A stretch of DNA of 27,215 nt from a virus. Under the pieces are notes generated by a model. That model ran no database searches. It was not told the origin of the DNA and was given only the letters and a program-made list of their open reading frames with translations. A program made the position numbers and the translations under genes. Each line of letters opens with the position of its first letter. The first letter of the stretch is position 1. The stretch spans positions 1 to 27,215 of the IMG/VR virus record IMGVR_UViG_3300010883_000339, one strand, 5' to 3'. This document shows, in pieces, positions 18,201-26,792 of the stretch.

Positions 18201-21200
18201 AAATTCGTTGTACGAGACATTTCATCTGGATCAACATCGCTAAGTACAGGGCGCTATGATTGGTTAGGCAAAATAGTAAATCAACAACATTCTGGTCGAG
18301 GTGACTTTTTCTTAGGAAATAAGGATGATGTTGTTAAAAACGATTATGTTTATGCTGCAAAACAAACTTTACCGGAGTACATTGTTAGCTCTGATATGAT
18401 CGAAAATGTTTTGCAAATTGATGATGTAGTATTCACCAGAGAATCTAGAGTAATGCAGCACTTTTTCTCAATTGAGAAAAGCATGTACCAAAGCATATCA
18501 GAAGAAATGTTAACAATGTTTGCAAATATTGTAGATTTCAATAATCTAGTTGGACAACCGGTTGATAGGTACAGGCCAGAATATAAATTGCTGGGCAAAT
18601 TTAGACAAAGATTTTTCGAAAATGTTAGAAATACTCCCAGTTTAGATAAGTTTGTTGATTTTTATAAATGGATAGATGCATCATTGTCAATAATGATACT
18701 GCAATTATTACCTGCATCGGTGGTTGCTTCAGATGGCATTCAAACCATGGTTGAAAGCCACCTTTTCGAAAGAAATAAATATTGGACCAAATTTCCAACA
18801 TTGGAGATGAAGGAAACAGATCCAAATACACACATGTTTGGAATTACTGAACATTTATACAATTGGAAATATGGACACGCTCCGTTGAAAGATGGGATAG
18901 GAACAGCCCGTAGAAACGGCGGACAACGTAATGGCTGTCTTTGGTGGAATCACCGCGCCGAACGAACAGATTTTCCATTAACATCTAAAGACTCTACAAT
19001 TGACGACCATAAAGAAAAATATAAACGAGAACTTATTACACATGTTTCGGCTTCTGGCCCTACACTTTATTCTGTTAAAGATAGTCAAGTTTATTTTGGC
19101 TCAACTTATGCATTAAGAAGATTTCCAAAAATTTATAGAGAAAAAATTGATCAAATGGTCTCTTTGAAAGGCGGTGTCAATTTCCATAGAAATAAAAAAA
19201 TTGATTTTGTAAATATCGCGACTTTGCCAATTGGTCCCTTACATACTCCCGCCGGCGGAGGAGGATCTGCAGGCATTCCATTAAATGTTCTGCTTACTTT
19301 CGATTGCGATGAAGCTAAGCTAAGAGATTGCAATGATATTTACGAACCTAATGATGTTCATAGGCCTTTTGAAAAGAAACACAGGCACTTTGCCGTTAGA
19401 CACGGAAGGGACTGGGAGCAAGGTGGCGGATATGCTAATGTTAAGTCAGAAATAGCCTTTCCTTGCAATATTATTAGTTCTTCAATGCGATTTGGACACC
19501 TGCATGATTATAATGTGCACACTTACAAGAGGTTTGTAACTGGCGCTATTGTTACAAATCTGCACAATGATGTTTATGGAGAGGACAGAGAAAAGCCATT
19601 GCAGGGCCCATTTACTGAAAGATGGGTTGGTGGCCACCAATCACGACATATCGCACTTAACGAGCGCAGACCTAGCACGACTACATTTTTTCCCTTTAAC
19701 TTGACTACTAAAAATCTAGACAACGTGTATACGCGCCCAGAAAATTGGTTTATCTTGCTTGGCGATTGTCAAGAATTGGAACCCTGCACAGATAATACTG
19801 GCGCTTTAGGATTTGTTGGCCCTGATTATCCTTATCCATCTACAGCCTCATGGTGGAATCGGGCAAACCCAAGAGCCAGATATTATCGTCTTAATGGACT
19901 TGGAGTTAAACGACCGGTCAATATTTCAAATATTCTTACCACAGCATCATTTGGAGGCCCAGGAGATCCTGCGGGTGGTGGTGCAACTGTATGTGGTAAT
20001 TTTGAAAAAAATTATCAAGTGGTGCACACATGCGGAAGAAGTGCAAATAATTTATGGTTTAAAACACACGAAAGTGCCGCTGTACCATCGAGAGTAAATG
20101 ACATTAATGTAAATGATGATGCGCTGCATGCAACAACAAACATTCATGGATTATATTCTTTAGGAACTGGCAGCGGAATAACTGCAATTAATGCTTTTCT
20201 AACTGGAAATTTTGGGATATCCACAAAGCGAACTGGTTTTAACAACTTTGCTCCCGACGAAATGCAAATTGCTAGCTCCAAGCGTGGCCACAATACAACA
20301 AATGCAGTAAATAAAACAGTTTTTGTAAACAGATTTTCTGCCCCAGGCGGCCCAGAGGTCATGACCGAGGGGTATTTAGACATACATGCTGGAGAAAATT
20401 CTCCATACAATGCGCTACCGTATAGAAATTTAACTGTTCGTGGTAGCGGTTCGGGTGAAGCCGGCTCTTATAGAATGGCAAATCATTTAACTGGTGCTGC
20501 AGCCTCCAGAGACGGCTTAAATACTTGGTGGAGAAGGCATAGCGCAAAATTTGGTGCTGATCCGATTCATGCAAAGTCATTTATTAATGGATCTTCGCTT
20601 GGGTATTTGGACGCGCCCACATATTACAGGCAATTCCATAGAAATAGCCGCGATAGAGTTGAAATTACCGATGATACCGGTATTCTCTCACCACTGCAAT
20701 CCCGAGTTGGAACAGGCAACAAACAAAGATACGACAATGCTTGGATTCGCCACACTCTTCCGCAAAATGAATCGCAATATTCATGGATTAGCGCCTCTAT
20801 TTTAACTGGTCAAAAAGTTTATGGCTACACTGCATATGATGGGGAGACGACTTCAAGCTATCCAATCTTAGATCAGCAGATTACCAGCAGCGATCTTAGG
20901 TGCGGAACGGCATCAGCCGGAACGCTCTTCGGCACAAAGGTTCATCAAGATTTTGTAGGATTAAATACTTTGACGCGCGACGGGATAACTGGCTCTTATG
21001 ACGGGGGTGTGCACGCTACCGCATTAATTAAACTAGTCTCGACCGGGCCAACAACTGCTGAAACGCTAATCATTGAGGATGCATCGGGAAATCCACCGGT
21101 TACATTTACAACTGACGATAGCGTGAACAGGGGTGATTCAACCGCCACCATCATTGGAATTGCAGACGTTGATGATTTAGCAAAATTCACAACCGCTGTC

Positions 21201-24200
21201 AGTGGCGCCATAGAAGCGGCAATAATAGCTGGAACTTTGGATATAGAAATTCGAGTCGCGAATTCTCCAAGAATTGGTTTACGACAAAATACTGCTGGTA
21301 CCGTGGGAAACAAAACCATTACAGGCTCAGCTGTATTTATTAATGAAATTCAACCACTTATCTTTCAGGGAGGGTTTAACCCTCAGAGTAACATTCTTGG
21401 CCAGCCCTTGGTTAACACAAACCGTCGAGAAGAAGGAACGCTACCCGAGTATGTAAATACTAAATTTGCAACAGTTGGTGTTGGCGTCGGAGCAATTGCC
21501 ACCGGTGATGCATTTAATGCTCTTATGCTTCATAGAAATGGTCCTTATGGCCATCCGACATTTAAGCAAATAAGGAATCACCAACATCAATTGGTCAGAT
21601 TTCAAAATCAAAATAAATATGATCGTGATACAATGTATCGAGCTTCCGGCACTATCTTCACAACAGTCGACGGACCACCAAACACCATCTCTTTTCAATT
21701 TATAGATCCCAATGGATTGTTGAGGCAAGAAAGATTTATATCAAGTCGTGGAGATTTGCAAGTATTTGATAATACTATGTTTCCTAGTAGTAAAGATAAG
21801 CCACTAGTTTGGACACTTGGTGGATCCGATGGCAGTTTCGAAAATGCTTGGTCAAATATGTATTCATTAGAATCAACTTTTGGCAATGATTTAATGGTTT
21901 TTTCTAATGAGAAAATAAACAACATTTATGCTGATCAAATAGGAACTCGTTGCACTACAGACACATATGATCAAATTTATGGCCTTTACACAGTTGACCC
22001 CCTCGTGTCGAGCACTCCCCCCAATTCATTGATGACATTAGTATATAGCGAAGATATATATCCCGCCAATATTAATATGTACACCACCAGAGTCCGCCAT
22101 CGTATGGATTATAGAAACGCATTTTGGAGAACTGGAAAGGCAGATAGAAACAGTGTAGGTGATCGTAAGCCAAATTCAATAGGTAACAATATTGTCCAAA
22201 GTTGCTGGCCGCTTGATCCATATGATGATTTTTCCACGCGCACAACGTGGTTATCGGCGTTTCCATCTATAGATGCAGAAAGTGCTGGAGAATTACAAAA
22301 CAATTACACTTATGTACACAATATCGCCGGCGGAGATAAATTAATAGCATTAACGGCTTCAGCAAAATTGAATTATCCTATGATGATGTTTTCTACCGCA
22401 TCTGTGGTTGTTCCCTCCGGTATGCTGCTATCCAACACTGGCGCCACTACGCCAACTACAAATCGTTGGAAAGGACAAGTCGGCAAAAAAGATCGTTCGG
22501 TCGTCTTTTCTGATGGTGGGTATTCAGCATGGCAGGCGCACGAATTAGCTGGATATATTGGTCAAGTAGAAACTACTCTTGGTAGAGAAGATGCATACGA
22601 GGCCACGACTGGATCACTAGGGTCGCTTGGAATTGGAGAAGTGGTACTAGTAGACGCGTTCGTCTCTGCTCCGGTGGAACCATGGTATGGAAGAACAAGA
22701 GGTCCAATTAATTTAAATGAATATTATGATGATTTTAATCAGGATTTAAGAGCTAAATTTAAAGATTATTCAATTGTCCCAGAGTTTAGAATTAGTGATC
22801 ACATGGACTATTATATCAACAAAAGAGGTGGTAACTTCTTGGCTGATAATTTGAGATATTTTGAAAATGTTGGTCAGCCCACTCCAGAGCGCCTGCGTAA
22901 AGTTCCACAAAATAGTTCAAATGAGGACTTTTATAAGATTTATCAAAATTCTGATTTTATGAAACATTTTTGTAAAATTAATAAAGATCACGATTCCATA
23001 GCAGGGCCTACAGCAATTAAATTAAGTTGCAATGCTGCAATTAAATTCATACCATACGATAATTTTTATCCCGCACAAAGAGTTTTAAACATAGCCGCTG
23101 AATTTTCAAAGTCTTTTGGCGATCAAATAACATATGATGGTCAGGCGACTGCCGACAATGGCGGTAAGCCATATGTTAGCAGCGGCAAAGTTAATTCAAG
23201 AGCCGGCTTCAGAAATGTGCTAATGCCATTCTTCTCACCAGGGATTATGATGAATTCTGTTAAAGCCGGCATGGCGGTTGATTGGCCAATTATGCAATAT
23301 GGTTCTAGAATTAGTAAGAAAGAATACGCTCCAGCAGCTACCCCAGGCGGCGAGTGGATGTTGACTATGGTATCCGGCACGAGCCTATGGGGTGAACCAT
23401 TTACTTCCATTTCTGCCTCCGATACTAATCTAGATGTTTGGGACCAAAGAATACCTTTTGAAGCCTTAATTGATCCAAATACTTATTTGCCAAATATACA
23501 GTTTTTTGATCATGTACCACATCCAAGTGGGGCGCTTGGTGCTGTCGGCATTACCGCTTCCTGCCCATTTGTTGGCGGCGACACTTATAAGCTAATGATA
23601 GAAAACTTTTTAGCCGAAACAGTTAACTTCTGGCTCAAAGATAGTCAGCTGACAGAAATTACTTCTGCTCCTGAAGCTAATCTGAATTTGACTCTTACTA
23701 GTGGAACGCTTTTTGGTGCTCGCGTTTCAATGTATCGAAGTATGACCAAGCCAAGAGGATCTAGAAGGTGGAACAATGATAAAATCGGCGCCCAACTTTT
23801 TTCCGGATCCGCCATTAAAGCCGGTCTCCCACAGGATCCAAAAAATCAAAATGGATTAAGGGAAACCATGACAATAAGCTCTGATGCCTTCGGTTGGGGC
23901 CCGCCAGTGTCTGGTCGTGGTGGCCCCAACGATGGAAGCAATATTGCAACTGCAACAGCCGCTTCTTATTCTGGAGCGCTAGATAGTATAGAGGGATATA
24001 ATGGAGCCTTTCAGCCTCCATATTATTTTGGAGAGGCTTGGGCCGACATTGTTTTCAAAGTCCCAGAGACAAAAACATATACTTTAGCAGAAATTCAAGA
24101 GACGGCATATATTAAATATTGGAGGGTTGACCCTGGTCCTTCAATGCACGGGGTTGGCAACGCAGGCGATAGTGGTGATGCTTATTCTGGAAGGCAATAT

Positions 24201-25709
24201 GTGCCAAACAATGGAAACCCACACGCACTTTATGCCGGAAATAATATTAATGAAAATGTAATGCAGATTTCAGCATCAACAAATATGCTTAATTTAAAGA
24301 AAGTTTATGTTGAGGGGTTCGTTGAGACAGAGGCCATGGGCGATATGGGCACAGCGACAACATATCGAAGTGAGCTTTCGAATCAGTGGTCGATACAAAT
24401 GAAGTGGGAAACTCCACATTTAAATTTCAACGACAAGACGATAAGACCCGTTAATTCAGATCATGGCCTAACGATCCCAACACTGGCATCCGAATCGGTA
24501 CCCAGAGGCATTTGGAGACAATTTGGATTAATTCCACAAGGCGATGAAGGTGTTTATATTGGTATTAATGATATCCCAACAACGTGGTTAGAAAACAACT
24601 GGTATGCTCAATCAGGCAGCAATATCTATACCAGGGGAGCAAAAACCGGTGCAGACGGGCTGGACCCAACTAAGCTTGGTCGTTCGATGCAATCATTGGT
24701 AGATTTGCTTGGATTCGAGAAGAGACAAAAAAAGCTTGGCCAACTAAAAGAAACAAAAACCGTAAAAGAAGCCGTTATTGCTGTGCCATTTATTGAATGC
24801 GAAGGAACAAGAAAGTTTTTTGAAGTCGATAGAGAAACAATTGATATGGTTCTGAGTCCGACCGCTACGACTGCGCAGACAGCCGAGATGGCTTCAACTG
24901 GCGTAATTCAAAGTCAATTAGAAACTCCTGGAGATTCAATAGTGGAGATGGTTGAAAAAATGCAAAATTATATTTTTCCACCAAAAATGGATTTTTTGAA
25001 ATACAGATCAATAGCTCCTTTTGCAATGTACATATTTGAATTTGAATTTGATTTTGATCAAGATGATTTGTCATATTTGTGGCAAAATTGTGCTCCAAGA
25101 GATTATAAGTCCTTCAAGGAGGCGACTGCAACGGTTTCTCATGAATTGCTGAGCAATGAGTTGATGGGCTTAAGCCAAAAAGAAACTGGAAAAGCTTTTG
25201 AAGACAAGGTTCAATGGATGGTTTTCAAAGTCAAACAACGCGCAGCAACTAGTTATAGCGCCTTGTCATCTGATGGAAAAATCGAAGTCAACACCACTGA
25301 AACACAAGTGGGCGATATTGGAACTGTTGGCACCTTCGAAGTCGCAGACTCTGCCGCAGATTCTGGTTATGATTATGGCTATAATTGGCCTTACGACTAT
25401 TTCTCTTTTGTCGAATTGGTGAAAATTGAATCGAGTGTTATGTTTGGTGACACATCAGGCACGGCTGCAGCTGTCCGAGCCGGCGGCTCGCTAGAGCAGC
25501 TTCAGGCCGGCGCCGGCATTGCCGCCACCCAAGCCAGCGTTGCCGCCAATAGAACCCCTGGCTTGCGAGTGATGGGCACCGGAGGCCCTCGCGCCAGCTT
25601 CTCGCCCGGAGGCCCAACGAGCGTGCAAAGCGTAGGTAGCCGATTCGGCACCGCAGGATCGACTTACCAAGCAACAGGAATATCCTTTGGTGGCGGGAGC
25701 ATAGGATAA
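15225..25709 (+). CDS. Giant baseplate wedge/adhesion protein with lectin-like modules (3494 residues)
   Basis: A single open frame of 10.5 kb. Landmarks, with rough residues: 1-110 helical lead with KYFIDCFSRILKQYPYDG; 185-450 a concanavalin/LamG-type lectin module (ITVEFWLRK, WRHYALSAE, FKLYVDGQL, SMDEFRFWKVARTHEEV, GVYYKFNEG); 497-680 a helical segment with IYKSKGNEKSIRNLLHCYGI (about 625-644), like the KG..R.LL..YG region of P2 gpI/tail protein I and related wedge proteins; 705-945 a second lectin-like module (RISSLRYWTKYLD); 1042-1200 a helical segment (FVDFYKWIDAS, MVESHLLFER-like helix); about 1930-2052 a beta domain with QNTAGTVGNKTITG; and 3410-3494 a Gly/Ala-rich tail. Position after gp6 suggests the gp7 place in the wedge. 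The lectin modules suggest glycan binding. The start has AGGA at 15215-15218 and overlaps the preceding stop. The equivalence to gp7 is inference. Confidence 0.88.
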   Translation: MSIKKIFEKHKNLSSGKQDEASAFNEIESVRNAEEIIEAHREFEPPVVFTSGGANYAKFGSAEKYFIDCFSRILKQYPYDGTEAEKQAYHNESTYLDRYVLKNKYPTTTGYATLSANNWGTRAAISDGYGTPGSASLEYIKIVGGPHSNSSGFGGNYSGGKSQFTIRETFTGSNLVQGPKTNQANVYKDSSPPEHPASRKGTREGNLRTDLDNGITVEFWLRKEGINTAQTSREAIFDLWNGVAVGETGYGRFTIEYNSSASASPLRVTLLSGTTGVSDKVVGSSLTLANTTGTLSNESAPWRHYALSAENSGSNLVFKLYVDGQLDETQTYASKNMNEITGAMIAHIGGLRTAPGYTTSSWGMKGWGKLSASMDEFRFWKVARTHEEVGRNWWTQVGGGTNTDTANTELGVYYKFNEGITQTASVDNTVLDYSGRISNGSWVGYAAGARNTGSAMVSASLTRNLTSRWGWEREDPILYSFHPTLKDRLRDLKLTGSLYDDRNSAALINKIPAWIVEEDEVRGGSTETTFKNTIQLIASYFDKLWHQIDAFKDIQVPGYISSSAQPYPFNQQRVESRGLFAPEIFIDASIIERFLSRDEDRDYELELVDIKNLIYQNLYNNITHIYKSKGNEKSIRNLLHCYGIDEDLIKLNMYANNATYKLRPNYKAAVLRKKYIDFNHTDRSIGTVYQYLSSSNSNTVSYISGSDHTGIYPDLEDYLGATIECEVIFPTQHAENNDGYYNRTFFTSSLFGCHTAIPNSDQTNTDTSWANAAGSIGSSDYANFQVYAVRAEQESPNAQFYLTSSGMPGLGIKLTSSFYNNLYDSERWNFSVRIKPSKWPRSDGVSGSALDDLTYDIHFKGMNTVLDDVAHSFEVSTSVSNTIGKRFMRASKRLYIGARHTNFTSSVVQEKTDVRISSLRYWTKYLDNVTLKNHAIYPTSVGIGNPMRSAYGPLQSSLTGTYVPNIDTLALNWDFSNVTGSGTATDSATADAKFVVRDISSGSTSLSTGRYDWLGKIVNQQHSGRGDFFLGNKDDVVKNDYVYAAKQTLPEYIVSSDMIENVLQIDDVVFTRESRVMQHFFSIEKSMYQSISEEMLTMFANIVDFNNLVGQPVDRYRPEYKLLGKFRQRFFENVRNTPSLDKFVDFYKWIDASLSIMILQLLPASVVASDGIQTMVESHLFERNKYWTKFPTLEMKETDPNTHMFGITEHLYNWKYGHAPLKDGIGTARRNGGQRNGCLWWNHRAERTDFPLTSKDSTIDDHKEKYKRELITHVSASGPTLYSVKDSQVYFGSTYALRRFPKIYREKIDQMVSLKGGVNFHRNKKIDFVNIATLPIGPLHTPAGGGGSAGIPLNVLLTFDCDEAKLRDCNDIYEPNDVHRPFEKKHRHFAVRHGRDWEQGGGYANVKSEIAFPCNIISSSMRFGHLHDYNVHTYKRFVTGAIVTNLHNDVYGEDREKPLQGPFTERWVGGHQSRHIALNERRPSTTTFFPFNLTTKNLDNVYTRPENWFILLGDCQELEPCTDNTGALGFVGPDYPYPSTASWWNRANPRARYYRLNGLGVKRPVNISNILTTASFGGPGDPAGGGATVCGNFEKNYQVVHTCGRSANNLWFKTHESAAVPSRVNDINVNDDALHATTNIHGLYSLGTGSGITAINAFLTGNFGISTKRTGFNNFAPDEMQIASSKRGHNTTNAVNKTVFVNRFSAPGGPEVMTEGYLDIHAGENSPYNALPYRNLTVRGSGSGEAGSYRMANHLTGAAASRDGLNTWWRRHSAKFGADPIHAKSFINGSSLGYLDAPTYYRQFHRNSRDRVEITDDTGILSPLQSRVGTGNKQRYDNAWIRHTLPQNESQYSWISASILTGQKVYGYTAYDGETTSSYPILDQQITSSDLRCGTASAGTLFGTKVHQDFVGLNTLTRDGITGSYDGGVHATALIKLVSTGPTTAETLIIEDASGNPPVTFTTDDSVNRGDSTATIIGIADVDDLAKFTTAVSGAIEAAIIAGTLDIEIRVANSPRIGLRQNTAGTVGNKTITGSAVFINEIQPLIFQGGFNPQSNILGQPLVNTNRREEGTLPEYVNTKFATVGVGVGAIATGDAFNALMLHRNGPYGHPTFKQIRNHQHQLVRFQNQNKYDRDTMYRASGTIFTTVDGPPNTISFQFIDPNGLLRQERFISSRGDLQVFDNTMFPSSKDKPLVWTLGGSDGSFENAWSNMYSLESTFGNDLMVFSNEKINNIYADQIGTRCTTDTYDQIYGLYTVDPLVSSTPPNSLMTLVYSEDIYPANINMYTTRVRHRMDYRNAFWRTGKADRNSVGDRKPNSIGNNIVQSCWPLDPYDDFSTRTTWLSAFPSIDAESAGELQNNYTYVHNIAGGDKLIALTASAKLNYPMMMFSTASVVVPSGMLLSNTGATTPTTNRWKGQVGKKDRSVVFSDGGYSAWQAHELAGYIGQVETTLGREDAYEATTGSLGSLGIGEVVLVDAFVSAPVEPWYGRTRGPINLNEYYDDFNQDLRAKFKDYSIVPEFRISDHMDYYINKRGGNFLADNLRYFENVGQPTPERLRKVPQNSSNEDFYKIYQNSDFMKHFCKINKDHDSIAGPTAIKLSCNAAIKFIPYDNFYPAQRVLNIAAEFSKSFGDQITYDGQATADNGGKPYVSSGKVNSRAGFRNVLMPFFSPGIMMNSVKAGMAVDWPIMQYGSRISKKEYAPAATPGGEWMLTMVSGTSLWGEPFTSISASDTNLDVWDQRIPFEALIDPNTYLPNIQFFDHVPHPSGALGAVGITASCPFVGGDTYKLMIENFLAETVNFWLKDSQLTEITSAPEANLNLTLTSGTLFGARVSMYRSMTKPRGSRRWNNDKIGAQLFSGSAIKAGLPQDPKNQNGLRETMTISSDAFGWGPPVSGRGGPNDGSNIATATAASYSGALDSIEGYNGAFQPPYYFGEAWADIVFKVPETKTYTLAEIQETAYIKYWRVDPGPSMHGVGNAGDSGDAYSGRQYVPNNGNPHALYAGNNINENVMQISASTNMLNLKKVYVEGFVETEAMGDMGTATTYRSELSNQWSIQMKWETPHLNFNDKTIRPVNSDHGLTIPTLASESVPRGIWRQFGLIPQGDEGVYIGINDIPTTWLENNWYAQSGSNIYTRGAKTGADGLDPTKLGRSMQSLVDLLGFEKRQKKLGQLKETKTVKEAVIAVPFIECEGTRKFFEVDRETIDMVLSPTATTAQTAEMASTGVIQSQLETPGDSIVEMVEKMQNYIFPPKMDFLKYRSIAPFAMYIFEFEFDFDQDDLSYLWQNCAPRDYKSFKEATATVSHELLSNELMGLSQKETGKAFEDKVQWMVFKVKQRAATSYSALSSDGKIEVNTTETQVGDIGTVGTFEVADSAADSGYDYGYNWPYDYFSFVELVKIESSVMFGDTSGTAAAVRAGGSLEQLQAGAGIAATQASVAANRTPGLRVMGTGGPRASFSPGGPTSVQSVGSRFGTAGSTYQATGISFGGGSIG
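25441..25706 (+). other. GC-rich segment encoding Gly/Ala-rich C-terminal tail
   Basis: Within the end of the 3494-residue gene the composition changes sharply. Bases 25501-25560 are 68% GC and 25561-25620 are 72% GC by direct count, against about 38-40% nearby. The encoded tail is rich in Gly, Ala, Ser and Thr (for example SLEQLQAGAGIAATQASVAA) and lacks the aromatic residues common upstream. It is probably disordered or a flexible linker. Normal composition returns at the next gene. Confidence 0.8.
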
Positions 25710-25719
25710 GGAATGAATC

Positions 25720-26760
25720 ATGTCGTTTTTTAATAAAAAAGAAGAAGTAATATATTTTAAGCTTACCCCATATGGCAGGCATCTGCTCTCTATGGGTAAA
25801 TTTAGACCAAAATATTATGCATTTTTTGATGACAACGTTTTGTACGCACCAGAGTATGCGAATTTTGTACAAAAGCAAAATGATGTAGAAGGTAGAATTC
25901 AAGATGATACTCCATATACAAGGGCACAGCATTCTTATAGTGGCGTTGAAAGAAACTTGAATAGCGTAAGGAGAAACTGTATGACGGGTCAAAGCGAAAT
26001 TGTTAGGGAACAACACGATGCAGATAAACACTATGTTATGTCGGCCCCGCTTGGAACTTCTGATATAGCATCAGAGTTTGCTCCTGCTTGGCAAACCATA
26101 TTTTTGCGCTCTGAACTATCAAGCTCGGTTGGTTATTCAACTGGATCTTTTGCTACATCTCAAATACCACAATTAAATGTCAAAGTTCCATATGATATTC
26201 TTGTTGTTGAAGAAAACGAAGAGGCAAGCTGGACACCTAAAAATATAACATCTTATAAAACTGAACCATTTGAAGATGGTACGTCAATTGCAGTTGAAGG
26301 CGAATATGTTTTGCTTGATATATTAGAAAATAATACTGATTTTCTAAAAGACAATTTTTATATTGAAGTGTTTGAAGTAGAAATGGAAAATACATCAGGG
26401 TCTGCCTATACTCCTGGAGTTCGCGATTCTAGAAGACGAGAAAGATTAGTTCCACTTAGTTTTTTGAAAAGACCACAAGAAATTGTAGATGAAATATTGT
26501 TAGATGAACATGAAATCGAACAGATCGACCCTGCTTTTGAGTTAGATGAAACATATGTTGAATATTATTTTGATATTAAAACTGATAATCATATATCTCC
26601 CATTGAAATTTGTAAATCAGTACAAAGGTTAGAACGTAAAAATGTTTATTTAGATATTGGTCTCGATCCCGCCATCGTGTGCGAGGATCAGACAACATCT
26701 GCCAATATTAATATGACATATGGTACAGACATAACCGATGAAGATGAGGATCAATGTTAA
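25720..26760 (+). CDS. Conserved phage structural-region protein of unknown function
   Basis: It has 346 residues. The N-terminus has a striking pattern at residues 7-38: KEEVIYFKLTPYGRHLLSMG, then KFRPKYYAFFDDN, followed by EYANFVQKQND and RIQDDTPYTRAQ. I recall this LTPYGRxLLSxGKFxPxYYxFFDD block in tail or baseplate clusters of aquatic T4-like phages, with no function given. The middle includes a beta-rich stretch with VLLDILENNTDFLKDNFYIE (about 198-217). The C-terminus is acidic (ITDEDEDQC). There is no signal peptide or membrane span. AAGGAA at 25708-25713 supports ATG 25720; the nearer upstream ATG 25713 is out of frame. It follows the giant wedge gene by 10 bases and is likely part of the same transcript, so a virion or assembly role is inferred. 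Confidence 0.82.
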   Translation: MSFFNKKEEVIYFKLTPYGRHLLSMGKFRPKYYAFFDDNVLYAPEYANFVQKQNDVEGRIQDDTPYTRAQHSYSGVERNLNSVRRNCMTGQSEIVREQHDADKHYVMSAPLGTSDIASEFAPAWQTIFLRSELSSSVGYSTGSFATSQIPQLNVKVPYDILVVEENEEASWTPKNITSYKTEPFEDGTSIAVEGEYVLLDILENNTDFLKDNFYIEVFEVEMENTSGSAYTPGVRDSRRRERLVPLSFLKRPQEIVDEILLDEHEIEQIDPAFELDETYVEYYFDIKTDNHISPIEICKSVQRLERKNVYLDIGLDPAIVCEDQTTSANINMTYGTDITDEDEDQC

Positions 26761-26761
26761 T

Positions 26762-26767
26762 TATAAT
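26762..26767 (+). promoter_or_regulatory. Possible -10 box (TATAAT) before the last gene
   Basis: A perfect TATAAT lies in the 32-base gap before the final gene. No TTGACA-like -35 box is visible 16-18 bases upstream and there is no TG extension. In such AT-rich sequence it may be chance, so the call is weak. Confidence 0.2.
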
Positions 26768-26792
26768 ACTAGTTATGCGTAGGATTTAAAAC

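Noticed and set aside
25438-26031. Minus-strand frame of 197 codons across the GC-rich tail and the next gene
   Set aside because: It spans two well-supported + genes and its Arg/Trp/Leu-rich product is typical of antisense reading of GC-rich Gly/Ala codons.
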